A stretch of DNA of 64,000 bases from Helicobacter pylori NCTC 11637 = CCUG 17874 = ATCC 43504 = JCM 12093 (lineage in GTDB: Bacteria > Campylobacterota > Campylobacteria > Campylobacterales > Helicobacteraceae). Positions 1-9,744 of this stretch are shown here, in pieces (within the stretch, counting starts at the first letter, position 1; each line of letters opens with the position of its first letter). The notes beneath the pieces are model-generated. The model did no database searches. It was not told the origin of the DNA and saw only the letters and a program-made list of their open reading frames with translations. The translations under genes were made by a program, and so were the position numbers. The stretch spans positions 1,612,001 to 1,676,000 of the forward strand of contig NZ_LS483488.1 of assembly GCF_900478295.1 (NCBI RefSeq). The letters run 5' to 3'.

Positions 1-1
1 T

Positions 2-211
2 AAAGGGAGCAAACACACTGATTACGAACATAAGGCAGATGCGTATCAACTTTTTAAAGATAAAATTTTTAACCCTAAAAACGATCCCAATCTCAAAATC
101 AAAGTGGTTTTAAAATTTTATGGAAATAAGGATGATGTGGGGGAGCGTTATAGAGATGATTGGATTAAAGAAGGGGAATTAAAAGATTTTTTTCTAAAAC
201 AATTAGCCTAG
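2..211 (+). CDS. C-terminal end of a probable type III restriction subunit (partial)
   Basis: An open frame enters from the left edge and stops with TAG at 209-211; 69 codons are visible. The visible part begins KGSKHTDYEHKADAY and ends KDFFLKQLA. The placing of a KG pair about 65 residues before the C terminus resembles the ExK part of the PD-(D/E)xK nuclease in the complete res gene of this window, where EAKG sits at a similar distance from its end. In strain 26695 the gene next to mreC is a type III res gene (HP1371, from memory). It converges on mreC. The identity is inferred from context; no helicase motif is visible in this fragment. Confidence 0.5.
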   Translation, partial: KGSKHTDYEHKADAYQLFKDKIFNPKNDPNLKIKVVLKFYGNKDDVGERYRDDWIKEGELKDFFLKQLA

Positions 212-261
212 TTTTATTGAAAGGGGTTAAAAACGCGCTTGAATTAGCCTTGAATAGAGCG

Positions 262-1008
262 CTAGTTTTTCACATCGCTCAAAAACACATGCCTTAAAAG
301 TTTGGCTTCGCTTAGAAAAGCGTTTTTTAATACCGCGCTTTTATAAGTGTAATGATCTTCAACGCTTGAAACTTCGCCCACAAACACCCCCGCTCCAAAA
401 ATCCCATCTAGCCCACTCGTTAGCACTTGATCGCCTATGTTAATTTCAGCGCTTGGGACAATGAAATCTACGACTAATTCTTGCCTAAAATTAGATCCTA
501 TAAAGCCTAACACTTGATTTTTGCCTATCATCACGCTATAAGCGCAGCGCTTGTGGGCGTTCAAAAACCCATTCAAGCGCCCTTTTTCCAGCACGGCAAT
601 GCCTATGGCTTGATTGTGAGAAACAAGGCCATAAATCTTATTTTCTTCTAAATTCACAATAGGGTTGAGAGAAACGCTGCGCGTGTCTTCTAAACTGATG
701 AATGAAGTCATAAAAGTAGGGGAATAGATCATTTTTGGATTTTCTAAAGGATAAACGCTGTTCAAACGCTCTTTCAAATCAGCGTTTTCTAGTTTTAAAG
801 CTTCTAAAATCAAGCGTTCTTTTTGAAATTCCTTAATGTTTTTGGCTTGAAAAAAATACGCTTGAATGTTGTCTGCTAAGCTGTTTTTAGCGTTCATCAA
901 GGCGTTTTTAACCCTGTCGCTGATATAAGAAGAACTGCCTTTAATGTCTAAAAAATAAAAAATAAGAAAAATCCCTAAAAGCCAAAGGAATTTAAAATAA
1001 AAACGCAT
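262..1008 (-). CDS. mreC: Rod shape-determining protein MreC
   Basis: Bitopic cell-shape protein that links the MreB filament to periplasmic peptidoglycan synthesis. At 248 residues it has a single N-terminal membrane helix (about residues 7-23), then a charged coiled-coil stretch (about 55-85, with KERLILEALKLENADLKERL) and a beta-rich periplasmic domain with the family-like GLVSHNQAIG and GDQVLTSGLDGIFGAGVFVG segments. The start lies 3 bases after the mreB stop on the leftward strand, so the two are translationally linked. No mreD-like gene follows; the next gene on the left converges. Confidence 0.93.
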   Translation of the reverse strand: MRFYFKFLWLLGIFLIFYFLDIKGSSSYISDRVKNALMNAKNSLADNIQAYFFQAKNIKEFQKERLILEALKLENADLKERLNSVYPLENPKMIYSPTFMTSFISLEDTRSVSLNPIVNLEENKIYGLVSHNQAIGIAVLEKGRLNGFLNAHKRCAYSVMIGKNQVLGFIGSNFRQELVVDFIVPSAEINIGDQVLTSGLDGIFGAGVFVGEVSSVEDHYTYKSAVLKNAFLSEAKLLRHVFLSDVKN

Positions 1009-1011
1009 GCA

Positions 1012-2055
1012 TTATTCACTAAAACCCACACGGCTGAGTAAATCCAAATCTTGTATGGCTTCTCCTGTGCCTTTGGCTACCGCCAATAAAGGCTCATCGC
1101 CCACATACACAGGGAGCTTAACCATATCGCTTAAATACTTGTCTAAGCCCTTAATCAAAGCCCCACCGCCGGTAAGCACCACGCCATTTTGCACAATGTC
1201 TTTAGCCAAATCCGGCTTCACTTCTTCAAGCACGCTCCTTAAAGCGCTAGAGATTTCTCTCACTTGATCTTTAATGGCTTCAAACACATCATCAGAGCTC
1301 AATTCAATCGTGTGCAACAACCCGCTCACTTGATCCCTCCCTGACACTTCCATGGTAAGAGGCGGATCCAATTTGATCGCGCACCCGATTTCAATCTTAA
1401 TCTCTTCGCCGGTGCGCTCCCCTATCAACAGATTGAATTTCTTGCGAATATATTCCACGATGCTTTGATCCAATTTATCCCCGGCCACTCTAATGCTTTT
1501 AGAAATGACTAGCCCTCCTAGGCTAATCACACCAATTTCAGTCGTGCCACCGCCAATATCCACGATCAAACTCCCTTGAGGCTCTTTGACTGGCAAGCCT
1601 GCTCCAATCGCGGCTGCCATAGGCTCTTCAATCAAAAAGACTTCTCTAGCCCCCGCGCTTAAAGCGCTCTCTTTAACCGCATTCCTTTCCACGCTTGTCA
1701 ACCCATAAGGCACGCACACCATGATGCGCGGGCGAATCCATGTTTTTCGTTTGTGCGCTTTTTCAATAAAGTAGCGGATCATTTTAGCGGTAATGTCATA
1801 ATCGGCGATCACGCCATCTTTCATGGGGCGAATCGCTCTGATGCTGTTAGGGGTTTTGCCTAGCATTTCCTTAGCCTCGCTCCCCACTGCCAAAATGTCA
1901 TAAGCTTTAGAATCAAACAATCCCATGCGCACCGCCACAATAGAAGGCTCATTGATAATAATGCCCTGCCCTTTGACCAACACGATCGTGTTAGCCGTGC
2001 CTAAATCTATGGCAATATCATGCGAAAACAAACCGATTAATTTGCTAAAAATCAT
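1012..2055 (-). CDS. mreB: Rod shape-determining protein MreB (bacterial actin)
   Basis: Actin-fold ATPase that polymerises under the membrane and directs cell-wall synthesis. The 347-residue length is typical. The N terminus has the phosphate-1 loop (IDLGTANTIV, about residues 16-25), the centre has phosphate-2 (IVDIGGGTTEIGVISLGG, about 164-181) and the C-terminal part has the adenosine loop (LTGGGALIKGL, about 294-304). It follows clpX by 42 bases and runs directly into mreC, as the last-but-one gene of the leftward block that begins at fabZ. Confidence 0.97.
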   Translation of the reverse strand: MIFSKLIGLFSHDIAIDLGTANTIVLVKGQGIIINEPSIVAVRMGLFDSKAYDILAVGSEAKEMLGKTPNSIRAIRPMKDGVIADYDITAKMIRYFIEKAHKRKTWIRPRIMVCVPYGLTSVERNAVKESALSAGAREVFLIEEPMAAAIGAGLPVKEPQGSLIVDIGGGTTEIGVISLGGLVISKSIRVAGDKLDQSIVEYIRKKFNLLIGERTGEEIKIEIGCAIKLDPPLTMEVSGRDQVSGLLHTIELSSDDVFEAIKDQVREISSALRSVLEEVKPDLAKDIVQNGVVLTGGGALIKGLDKYLSDMVKLPVYVGDEPLLAVAKGTGEAIQDLDLLSRVGFSE

Positions 2056-2097
2056 GCCCTTTCCAATCCTTTATCGTTAAATTTATAAGCGTGTTCC

Positions 2098-3444
2098 TTA
2101 AGGAAGAATTTTAGAATGCGTTTTAGCAATGATCAAAGGTTCAGCCTGTTTTAAAACACAATCTTTGGTGATACGCACTTCCGATCCTTTAAGCTTGGGT
2201 AAATCAAACATAATATCCAAACAAAAATCTTCAATGATCGCCCTTAAGCCCCTAGCCCCGGTTTTTCTTTCTAATGCGAGTTGAGCGATTTCTTTAATGG
2301 CTTCTTCTTCAAAAATCAAATCCACTTCATCCATTTTGAAAAGTTGCTGGTATTGCTTGATGAGAGCGTTTTTAGGTTTTTGCAAAATATCCACCATCGC
2401 TTCTAAACTGATACTATCTAGCGTGCTTAAAACCGGCAAACGGCCGATAAGCTCAGGGATAAGCCCATAAGTTACCAAATCATGGGTTTGGACTAAATGC
2501 AAAATCGCTTCTTGCTCTTTTTTGCTCATCTTTTCTTGAGTGAAACCCAACACATTTTGCGTGGTGCGTTTTTTAATGATTTCCGCTAACCCATCAAACG
2601 CTCCAGCGCAAATGAATAAAATGTCGCTCGTGTCAATTTGAATGAAATTGCCCTCAGGGTGCTTTCTGCCGCCTTTGGGGGGGATATTCACTAAAGAGCC
2701 TTCAACGATTTTCAACAACGCTTGCTGAACGCCCTCGCCAGAAACATCTCTAGTGATGGAGCGGTTTTCTGACAAACGGCTGATTTTATCAATCTCATCA
2801 ATAAACACAATGCCTTTTTGGGCTTTTTGAACATTCCAATCGCTCGCTTGCAACAATCTTGTAAGGATATTTTCCACGTCTTCGCCCACATAGCCCGCTT
2901 CAGTCAGGCTAGTCGCATCGCTAATGGCGATAGGAATATCCAAATGCTTGGCGAGAGTTTGCGCCATTAAAGTTTTGCCCGACCCTGTAGGGCCGATCAA
3001 TAAAATATTAGACTTGCTCAACTCCACTTCTTCTAAATGTTCTAACTCTAAATCGCTGTCTTGGTTGTCTTGTTTTTTGAGTTTTTCTTTAAAAGATAAG
3101 CGTTTGTAATGGTTATACACGGCTACGGAAAAAACCTTTTTAGCCTGCTCTTGGCCTATCACATAATTGTCTAAAACCGCCTTAAGCTCTTTAGGGGCTG
3201 GAATGTGAGAGAGCAAAAACTCTTCTTCATAAGCACTGGATTCCATTCTTCTTAATCGGTCTCTTTTGAGCGCCAATAAAGAATCCATTCTGTCGTATTT
3301 GTGCAATTCCCCATGCATCACATCTATACAATATTCGCACACGCACACATCTTTACTCAGGTTGCTCGCAAAAATAATGCGGCGTTTTTTGGGATCTCTG
3401 GATTCTGGTTTTTTGCAAAAACTGCAATAAAGCGTTTCGTTCAT
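2098..3444 (-). CDS. clpX: ATP-dependent Clp protease ATP-binding subunit ClpX
   Basis: AAA+ unfoldase that feeds substrates into the ClpP peptidase. The N-terminal zinc-binding domain shows CSFC (residues 7-10) and CEYC (near 36-39). Walker A is GPTGSGKT (about 150-157) and Walker B is IVFIDEIDK (about 213-220). The NVLGFTQ segment matches the ClpP-docking loop (IGF/LGF type) and GARGLR is the sensor-2 region. At 448 residues it is slightly longer than the E. coli protein because of an acidic insertion before the AAA+ core. Its start is 1 base from the lpxA stop, so it is co-transcribed with lipid genes. Confidence 0.97.
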   Translation of the reverse strand: MNETLYCSFCKKPESRDPKKRRIIFASNLSKDVCVCEYCIDVMHGELHKYDRMDSLLALKRDRLRRMESSAYEEEFLLSHIPAPKELKAVLDNYVIGQEQAKKVFSVAVYNHYKRLSFKEKLKKQDNQDSDLELEHLEEVELSKSNILLIGPTGSGKTLMAQTLAKHLDIPIAISDATSLTEAGYVGEDVENILTRLLQASDWNVQKAQKGIVFIDEIDKISRLSENRSITRDVSGEGVQQALLKIVEGSLVNIPPKGGRKHPEGNFIQIDTSDILFICAGAFDGLAEIIKKRTTQNVLGFTQEKMSKKEQEAILHLVQTHDLVTYGLIPELIGRLPVLSTLDSISLEAMVDILQKPKNALIKQYQQLFKMDEVDLIFEEEAIKEIAQLALERKTGARGLRAIIEDFCLDIMFDLPKLKGSEVRITKDCVLKQAEPLIIAKTHSKILP

Positions 3445-3445
3445 G

Positions 3446-4258
3446 TTATTCCTCTTGTTTTTCTTCGCTAGAATATTCGCTTGACTTATACGCCACGCCC
3501 CTAGAACTCTCTAAAATAAAAGAGCAAATCTCTTTCACAAAAGGGTTATTGGCATGCTCTTCTAATTCTAATTTAGCGCTCTCTCTTAAGGAGGGGATAG
3601 GGCTAAACAATCTTTTATAAAGTGCATGGATGAAATCAATATCCTTACTCTCTAGCAATTGGCGCATCCGGTGGCGGTTTAGCCCCCTAATAAAAGCGCG
3701 ATTGCCCTCTACGGTGCAATAAGGAGGCACATCTTTGCCTAAAGCGCTCTTACCGGCTATCATGCACCCTTTAGCGATACGCACAAACTGATGGATTGCG
3801 GTAAGACCGCCAATATTGACATAATCGCCTATTTCAATATGCCCTGCTAAAGTTACGCCATTAGCCAAAATGCAATGACTGCCAATCACGCAATCATGAG
3901 CGACATGCACATAAGCCATGAGCAGGTTTTTATCCCCAATAATGGTTTTTTTAATCCCCCCTTCAGTGCCGGGATTTATCATGCAAAATTCCCGAATAAG
4001 GTTGTCTTCTCCAATAATCAGTTCGCTGTATTCGCCCTTATATTTTAAATCTTGAGGCTGTGTGCCTAGCACGGCAAAAGGGAAAATTTCGGTGTTTTTC
4101 CCGATGAAAGTATGCCCTTGTAAGGTTACATTGTTATGGAGTTTCACGCCATCATTGAGCTTGATGTGATCCCCAATAACGCAAAATTCCCCAATTTCTA
4201 CGCCCTTGCCTATCTCTGCTTTAGGAGAAATGATGGCTGTTTTTGCAATCTTACTCAT
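3446..4258 (-). CDS. lpxA: Acyl-[ACP]--UDP-N-acetylglucosamine O-acyltransferase LpxA
   Basis: Catalyses the first step of lipid A synthesis in the cytoplasm. The first about 190 residues are hexapeptide repeats forming a left-handed beta helix. The [13 protein letters not shown] segment (about residues 117-129) carries the active-site histidine. The C-terminal helical part ([21 protein letters not shown]) closes the trimer. At 270 residues the length is normal. The start lies 2 bases from the fabZ stop; FabZ and LpxA draw on the same 3-hydroxyacyl-ACP pool, which makes the pairing meaningful. Confidence 0.97.
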   Translation of the reverse strand: MSKIAKTAIISPKAEIGKGVEIGEFCVIGDHIKLNDGVKLHNNVTLQGHTFIGKNTEIFPFAVLGTQPQDLKYKGEYSELIIGEDNLIREFCMINPGTEGGIKKTIIGDKNLLMAYVHVAHDCVIGSHCILANGVTLAGHIEIGDYVNIGGLTAIHQFVRIAKGCMIAGKSALGKDVPPYCTVEGNRAFIRGLNRHRMRQLLESKDIDFIHALYKRLFSPIPSLRESAKLELEEHANNPFVKEICSFILESSRGVAYKSSEYSSEEKQEE

Positions 4259-4260
4259 TT

Positions 4261-4740
4261 TTATTCTCTTTCTGCGATCATGGCTTTCAATTCGGCTTCA
4301 GCGACCACTTTGCCATCCACTTGAGCCGTGCCGCCCACTTGCCAAATCATGCCTTTATGCTTTAAGACTTCTAAATGGTATTCTAATCTGTCGCCTGGGG
4401 TTACAGGAATGCGGAATTTAACCTTATCAATCGTCATGAAATACACGATTTTTGTTTTGGCTATTTCAGGGTCAAACCCCCACAAGCTAGTGAAGGCTAA
4501 AAACCCTCCCGTTTGCGCCATGCCCTCTACGATCAAAACGCCCGGGAAAATGGGCTTATTAGGGAAATGCCCGTTAAACACATCTTCATTAAAAGTGATA
4601 TTCTTATAAGCGGCAATTTTTTTATTGGCTTGTAACTCTGTAATTCTATCCACTAAGAGCATGGGATAGCGGTGAGGTAAAATCTGTAAGATATGCTCTA
4701 TAAAAAATTGAGATTGTAAGTTTTGATGATTTTGTTCCAT
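4261..4740 (-). CDS. fabZ: 3-hydroxyacyl-[acyl-carrier-protein] dehydratase FabZ
   Basis: Hot-dog fold dehydratase of type II fatty acid synthesis. The motif GHFPNKPIFPGVLIVEGMAQ holds the catalytic His and Glu. An in-frame start nine codons further upstream (4767) exists, but the ATG at 4740 has an AAGGAG about 8 bases before it and gives the usual 159 residues; the upstream one has no ribosome site. This is the first gene of the leftward fabZ-lpxA-clpX-mreB-mreC block and has a promoter at about 4813. Confidence 0.96.
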   Translation of the reverse strand: MEQNHQNLQSQFFIEHILQILPHRYPMLLVDRITELQANKKIAAYKNITFNEDVFNGHFPNKPIFPGVLIVEGMAQTGGFLAFTSLWGFDPEIAKTKIVYFMTIDKVKFRIPVTPGDRLEYHLEVLKHKGMIWQVGGTAQVDGKVVAEAELKAMIAERE

Positions 4741-4805
4741 AAAATAAACTCCTTGTTTTGGATTCAATTAAAGCGCTGTTTTTAGCGTTGGTTATTCTAA
4801 AAAAT

Positions 4806-4850
4806 AACCGCTATTATACCATAAGAAAACCGCTCGCTTGTATTTGCAAA
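4806..4850 (-). promoter_or_regulatory. Promoter for the fabZ operon
   Basis: On the leftward strand a perfect TATAAT (+ strand 4813-4818) is preceded by TGG, an extended -10 element, and lies about 70 bases upstream of the fabZ start. H. pylori housekeeping promoters are typically defined by this -10 box. The start of transcription near 4806 is inferred. Confidence 0.6.
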
Positions 4851-4921
4851 AACACCGATGCATTGCGCCATAAGCTTCAAGAAACGCTTTACACAGACAC
4901 CGCTCATGCATTATTCATGCA

Positions 4922-5311
4922 TCATTCATGCGTGTGGCTTAGAATATTCTCTCTTAAATGATAGTGTGGGTATTTGTTAGAATCCAAAACCACTTGCCCC
5001 ATGAGTTGCTTGTCCAAATTGAAAATTAAAGGGGCTAAATAATTCACGGTGGAAAGCTCAATGGGGGTTTGAACGACCATGATATTAGCGACTAGAACGC
5101 TCTTGGCTCCCTCTAATTCTAAAAGGATTTTTAAGGGGGTAGGCACTTCAAATTCGTATTTTCTTAAAGCAAAGGGATTGACCAGCGTGAAAGACACCAC
5201 GGAATTCTCTTCTGCGCTATTCAAACGCAAAAAGACTTCATCAATCTTTTGCAAACGCATTTTATGAATGGTTTCAAACCCCAAAATAGGCGCTTTCACA
5301 TCAAAAATCAT
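4922..5311 (-). CDS. fliW: Flagellar assembly factor FliW (FliW2 paralogue)
   Basis: Small FliW-family protein, 129 residues from the start chosen here. FliW binds flagellin and antagonises CsrA, coupling filament assembly to translation; H. pylori has two paralogues and this resembles the HP1377 one. Family features are KAPILGFE near the N terminus and the [12 protein letters not shown] and [13 protein letters not shown] strands. The open frame extends further upstream; an ATG at 5323 sits directly against the AAAGGGA site, while the ATG at 5311 matches the family length. csrA is present at 54557, so both partners are in this window. Confidence 0.85.
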   Translation of the reverse strand: MIFDVKAPILGFETIHKMRLQKIDEVFLRLNSAEENSVVSFTLVNPFALRKYEFEVPTPLKILLELEGAKSVLVANIMVVQTPIELSTVNYLAPLIFNLDKQLMGQVVLDSNKYPHYHLRENILSHTHE

Positions 5312-5404
5312 AGGCGATTGCATTCCCTTTAAAAAAGCACAAAATCTTCTCCTTAAAGAATAAAAGACCGCCTTAAAACCAGCGCTCAATGATTTCTAAA
5401 CTAA

Positions 5405-5465
5405 ACTCTGTATTATATCAAACAATTTTGGTAAAATCAATTTTCGCTAGTTTTGGATATAATCC
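5405..5465. promoter_or_regulatory. Divergent promoters of fliW and the small ORF/bamD unit
   Basis: Two perfect TATAAT boxes point outwards: one on the minus strand (+ coordinates 5412-5417), giving a leader of about 95 bases before fliW, and one on the plus strand (5458-5463), giving about 60 bases before the small ORF at 5528. Both are typical H. pylori housekeeping -10 boxes. Start sites are inferred. Confidence 0.6.
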
Positions 5466-5527
5466 CAATAACTTAACCATGATGGAAGTTTAACCGAATC
5501 ATTATAAAATATAATAAGGAGTAAGAA

Positions 5528-5665
5528 ATGAGCAAAATAAAACCACAAATCAAGAAAAATAATCCCAGCAAATCTCATTACAGCACTGGGTGGAATGTTT
5601 TTGGTGCGGTGTGCTTGATTGGAGAAATGGTTCTGACATTATTCGGTGGGAATCGGTGGGAATAA
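5528..5665 (+). CDS. Small ORF, 45 residues, possible membrane peptide
   Basis: Begins with ATG 9 bases after a strong AAGGAG and 65 bases after a TATAAT. The peptide has a basic N terminus (MSKIKPQIKKNNPSKSHY) and a hydrophobic centre (VFGAVCLIGEMVLTLF), ending GGNRWE. I do not recognise a family. A basic head followed by one hydrophobic segment fits a small membrane peptide; it lacks the KRSWKTLYF signature of AapA toxins. The last codons contain a direct repeat (TCGGTGGGAA twice, 5643-5662). Coding is supported by signal quality only. Confidence 0.45.
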   Translation: MSKIKPQIKKNNPSKSHYSTGWNVFGAVCLIGEMVLTLFGGNRWE

Positions 5666-5725
5666 GAAAGATAAGAAAAAATAACCATGAGTTATTCAAA
5701 AATTTAATTTTATAAGACAGGTGGC

Positions 5726-6388
5726 ATGCGTTTAAAACATTTTAAAACTTTCCTTTTTATCACAATGGCAATCATTGTTATAAGCACCGGTTGTGCGAAC
5801 AAAAAGAAAAAAAAAGACGAATACAACAAACCGGCGATCTTTTGGTATCAAGGGATTTTGAGAGAAATCCTTTTTGCTAATTTAGAAACAGCGGACAATT
5901 ACTATTCTTCTTTACAGAGCGAACACATCAATTCCCCCCTTGTCCCAGAAGCGATGCTAGCTTTAGGGCAAGCGCACATGAAAAAGAAAGAGTATGTTTT
6001 GGCGTCTTTTTACTTTGATGAATACATCAAGCGCTTTGGGACGAAAGACAATGTGGATTATTTGACTTTTTTGAAATTGCAATCGCATTATTACGCTTTC
6101 AAAAACCATTCTAAAGACCAGGAATTTATTTCTAATTCTATTGTGAGTTTAGGCGAATTTATAGAAAAATACCCTAACAGCCGTTACCGCCCCTATGTAG
6201 AATACATGCAAATCAAATTCATTTTAGGGCAAAATGAGCTCAATCGCGCGATCGCGAATGTCTATAAAAAACGCCACAAGCCTGAGGGCGTGAAACGCTA
6301 TTTAGAAAGGATAGATGAGACTTTAGAAAAAGAGACTAAACCCAAACCATCGCACATGCCTTGGTATGTGTTAATTTTTGATTGGTAG
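5726..6388 (+). CDS. bamD: Outer membrane assembly lipoprotein BamD (ComL)
   Basis: Lipoprotein of the BAM complex that inserts beta-barrel proteins into the outer membrane. The N terminus is a lipoprotein signal (hydrophobic stretch then VISTGC, lipid-modified Cys at residue 23) followed by a lysine run. The rest is TPR-like helices (ALGQAHMKKKEYVLASFYFDEYIKRF and similar), as in BamD/YfiO. At 220 residues the length is normal. It precedes lon by 41 bases. Confidence 0.92.
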   Translation: MRLKHFKTFLFITMAIIVISTGCANKKKKKDEYNKPAIFWYQGILREILFANLETADNYYSSLQSEHINSPLVPEAMLALGQAHMKKKEYVLASFYFDEYIKRFGTKDNVDYLTFLKLQSHYYAFKNHSKDQEFISNSIVSLGEFIEKYPNSRYRPYVEYMQIKFILGQNELNRAIANVYKKRHKPEGVKRYLERIDETLEKETKPKPSHMPWYVLIFDW

Positions 6389-6429
6389 GATATTTCAAAA
6401 CCATACACATTATAACAGAGAGATGAAAA

Positions 6430-8907
6430 ATGACTGAAGATTTTCCTAAAATTCTGCCTTTATTGGTAGAAGAAGACACTTTTTTATACCCCTTTATGAT
6501 AGCCCCTATTTTTTTGCAAAATAACGCCAGCATCAAGGCGGTGGCTTACGCTAAAAACAATAAATCGTTAGTCTTTATTGCATGCCAAAAAGACAAATTG
6601 AATGACAATGAAGCCCCTTATTATGATGTGGGGGTGATTGGATCTATTATGCGTGAAGCCAACATGCCTAATGGGCGCGTGAAATTGCTCTTTAATGGCA
6701 TCGCTAAGGGGCGTATTTTAGAGCCTGCTAAAGAAAACGAGCAGGGCTTTTTAGAAGCTCAAATAAGCCCTATTGAATATTTAGAATACGATAAAGAAAA
6801 CATTCAAGCGATCGTGGAAGTGTTAAAAGAAAAGGTGATCACTCTAGCCAATGTCAGCTCACTCTTTCCTCCGGATTTGATCAAGGCTTTAGAAGACAAT
6901 GACGATCCTAACCGCATCGCTGATTTAATCGCGGCAGCCTTGCATTTAAAAAAAGATCAAGCGTATTCTCTTTTTGCCAACAACAACACCGAACAGCGCT
7001 TGTTGGATTTGATTGATATTGTGATAGAAGAGACTAAAACCCAAAAGCTCCAAAAAGAAATCAAATCCAAAGTCCATCAAAAAATGGAGCAAACCAATAA
7101 GGAATATTTCTTAAAAGAGCAGCTCAAACAAATCCAAAAAGAGCTTGGCACAGACAAACAGCGAGATGAAGATTTAAACCAATACTACCAAAAACTAGAA
7201 AACATCAAGCCTTTTTTAAAAGAAGAAGCGTTTAAGGAGATTAAAAAGCAAATTGACCGACTGAGCCGAACCCATGCGGACAGCTCTGATAGCGCGACTT
7301 TACAAAATTACATTGAAACCATGTTAGATGTGCCTTTTGGGCAATATGGGAAAAAAGCGCTTGACATTAAGCATGTGAGAGAACAACTAGACAAGGATCA
7401 TTATTCCTTAAAAAGGCCTAAAGAGCGCATTGTAGAATACTTTGCCACCATGCAGCTTTTAGAAATGCGCCACAAGAAAAAGCCAGAAAAAAAAGACAAA
7501 GCTAAAGGCACGATTTTATGCTTTTATGGGCCTCCTGGCGTGGGTAAAACGAGTTTGGCTAATTCCATTGCTAAAGCGATAGAGCGCCCTTTAGTTCGGA
7601 TCGCTTTAGGGGGCTTAGAAGATGTGAATGAATTAAGAGGGCACAGACGCACTTACATAGGCTCAATGCCCGGGCGCATTGTCCAAGGGCTTATTGAAGC
7701 CAAAAAGATGAATCCGGTCATGGTTTTAGATGAAATTGATAAGGTGGATAGGAGCGTTAGGGGTGATCCAGCGAGCGCTTTATTAGAGATCTTAGACCCT
7801 GAGCAAAATACCGCTTTTAGGGATCATTATGCGAATTTCAGCATTGATTTGTCGCAAGTGATTTTTATCGCTACCGCTAATAATATTGACAGAATCCCAG
7901 CCCCTTTAAGAGACAGAATGGAATTTATCAGCGTGTCCAGCTACACGCCTAGCGAAAAAGAAGAGATCGCTAAAAACTACCTCATCCCCCAAGAATTAGA
8001 AAAGCACGCCTTAAAGCCTAGCGAAGTGGATATTAGCCATGAGTGTTTGAAACTCATTATTGAAAAATACACCAGAGAAGCGGGCGTTAGGGATTTACGA
8101 AGACAGATCGCAACGATTATGCGTAAAGTAGCTTTAAAATACCTAGAAGATAACCCGCACAAAAAAGGGCGGACCAAAAAAGGCGAAGATAAAAAAAGCG
8201 AAGATCAAAAAGGCGAGAACAAAGATTTCTGCATCTCTATCACGCCTAACAACATTAAAGAGTATTTAGAACGCATGGTGTTTGAAATTGACCCCATAGA
8301 TGGAGAAAATAAAATCGGTATTGTCAATGGTTTGGCATGGACTCCAGTGGGCGGTGATGTGCTTAAAATTGAAGCGCTTAAGATTAGAGGCAAGGGGGAA
8401 TTGAAACTCACTGGGAGTTTAGGCGATGTGATGAAAGAATCCGCCATTATTGCCTTTTCTGTTGTCAAAGTCTTATTGGATAACGAAACCTTAAAAGCGC
8501 CTAAAATCCCTAGCGAAACCGATGCAGAGAATAAGAAAAAGAAAAAAGCGCTGAAAGTTTATAACGCTTATGATTTGCATTTGCATGTCCCTGAGGGGGC
8601 TACGCCCAAAGATGGCCCGAGCGCTGGGATCGCTATGGCGAGCGTGATGGCGAGCATTTTGTGCGATAGGGCTACAAGAAGCGAAGTGGCAATGACGGGC
8701 GAATTGACTTTGAGCGGGGAAGTTTTACCCATAGGAGGGTTGAAAGAAAAATTGATCGCCGCTTTTAAAGCCGGCATTAAAACCGCTCTCATTCCTGTCA
8801 AAAATTACGAAAGGGATTTAGACGAGATCCCTGCTGAAGTGCGAGAGAATTTAAACATCGTTGCGGTGAAAAACATCGCTGAAGTGTTAGAAAAAACTTT
8901 GCTTTAA
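6430..8907 (+). CDS. lon: ATP-dependent protease Lon
   Basis: AAA+ serine protease for misfolded and regulatory proteins in the cytoplasm. It has an N-terminal substrate domain (residues 1-200), a coiled-coil linker, Walker A GPPGVGKTS (about 363-371), Walker B VMVLDEIDK, and a C-terminal protease domain with catalytic Ser in DGPSAG (about 730) and Lys in GGLKEK (about 770). A lysine-rich low-complexity insert (KKGRTKKGEDKKSEDQKGEN, about 576-595), repetitive in DNA, explains why the 825-residue length can differ between strains. RBS is GAGAGATG just before the ATG. Confidence 0.97.
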   Translation: MTEDFPKILPLLVEEDTFLYPFMIAPIFLQNNASIKAVAYAKNNKSLVFIACQKDKLNDNEAPYYDVGVIGSIMREANMPNGRVKLLFNGIAKGRILEPAKENEQGFLEAQISPIEYLEYDKENIQAIVEVLKEKVITLANVSSLFPPDLIKALEDNDDPNRIADLIAAALHLKKDQAYSLFANNNTEQRLLDLIDIVIEETKTQKLQKEIKSKVHQKMEQTNKEYFLKEQLKQIQKELGTDKQRDEDLNQYYQKLENIKPFLKEEAFKEIKKQIDRLSRTHADSSDSATLQNYIETMLDVPFGQYGKKALDIKHVREQLDKDHYSLKRPKERIVEYFATMQLLEMRHKKKPEKKDKAKGTILCFYGPPGVGKTSLANSIAKAIERPLVRIALGGLEDVNELRGHRRTYIGSMPGRIVQGLIEAKKMNPVMVLDEIDKVDRSVRGDPASALLEILDPEQNTAFRDHYANFSIDLSQVIFIATANNIDRIPAPLRDRMEFISVSSYTPSEKEEIAKNYLIPQELEKHALKPSEVDISHECLKLIIEKYTREAGVRDLRRQIATIMRKVALKYLEDNPHKKGRTKKGEDKKSEDQKGENKDFCISITPNNIKEYLERMVFEIDPIDGENKIGIVNGLAWTPVGGDVLKIEALKIRGKGELKLTGSLGDVMKESAIIAFSVVKVLLDNETLKAPKIPSETDAENKKKKKALKVYNAYDLHLHVPEGATPKDGPSAGIAMASVMASILCDRATRSEVAMTGELTLSGEVLPIGGLKEKLIAAFKAGIKTALIPVKNYERDLDEIPAEVRENLNIVAVKNIAEVLEKTLL

Positions 8908-8916
8908 AAATTTGGC

Positions 8917-9744
8917 ATGAAAGCAGGCATTATTGGTTTAGGGCTTATGGGGGGGAGTTTAGGGCTGGCCTTGCAAGAATGGGGGCGTTTTAAAAGCGTT
9001 ACAGGCTATGATCATAACGCTTTGCATGCTAAATTGGCTTTGACTTTGGGGCTTGTAGATGAATGCGTGGAATTTGAAAAGATTTTAGAATGCGATGTGA
9101 TTTTTTTGGCCATTCCGGTTGAGGGCATCATTGAATGTTTGAAAAAAATGACTCCCGTTAAAAAAAGCGCAACGATTATTGATTTAGGGGGCGCTAAAGC
9201 GCAAATCATTCGCAATATCCCTAAAAGCATTCGTCAAAATTTCATCGCCGCGCACCCCATGTGCGGGACAGAGTTTTATGGCCCTAAAGCGAGCGTTAAG
9301 GGACTGTATGAAAACGCTTTGGTGATATTGTGCGATTTAGAAGATTCAGGGACCAAGCAAGTAGAGCTCGCTAAAGAAATCTTTTTAGGCATTAAAGCGC
9401 GCTTGATTAAAATGAAATCCAACGAGCATGACACCCATGTGGCTTATATCAGCCATTTACCCCATGTTTTGAGCTACGCTTTAGCCAATAGCGTTTTAAA
9501 GCAAAACGATCCAGAGATGATTTTATCTTTAGCGGGTGGGGGTTTTAGGGATATGAGCCGTCTGTCTAAAAGCTCGCCTTTAATGTGGAAAGATATTTTC
9601 AAACAAAACCGAGACAATGTCTTAGAAGCGATTGAAAAATGCGAAAAAGAAATCGCGCAAGCTAAGGCTTGGATAGAAAATAACGATTATGAAAGCCTTT
9701 CAGAATGGATGGCGCAAGCGAACAAACTCCAGGAGTTCATGTAA
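8917..9744 (+). CDS. tyrA: Prephenate dehydrogenase
   Basis: Oxidative decarboxylation of prephenate to 4-hydroxyphenylpyruvate for tyrosine synthesis. It has an N-terminal Rossmann fold with GIIGLGLMGGSLGLAL (residues 4-19) and the family motif HPMCGTEFYGPKAS (about 111-124). HVAYISHLPHVLSYALAN is the start of the helical dimerisation half. At 275 residues there is no chorismate mutase or ACT domain, so it is a monofunctional enzyme. It starts 9 bases after the lon stop. Confidence 0.94.
   Translation: MKAGIIGLGLMGGSLGLALQEWGRFKSVTGYDHNALHAKLALTLGLVDECVEFEKILECDVIFLAIPVEGIIECLKKMTPVKKSATIIDLGGAKAQIIRNIPKSIRQNFIAAHPMCGTEFYGPKASVKGLYENALVILCDLEDSGTKQVELAKEIFLGIKARLIKMKSNEHDTHVAYISHLPHVLSYALANSVLKQNDPEMILSLAGGGFRDMSRLSKSSPLMWKDIFKQNRDNVLEAIEKCEKEIAQAKAWIENNDYESLSEWMAQANKLQEFM

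Noticed and set aside
4741-4767. Longer FabZ from 4767
   Set aside because: The ATG at 4740 has AAGGAG and gives the family length.
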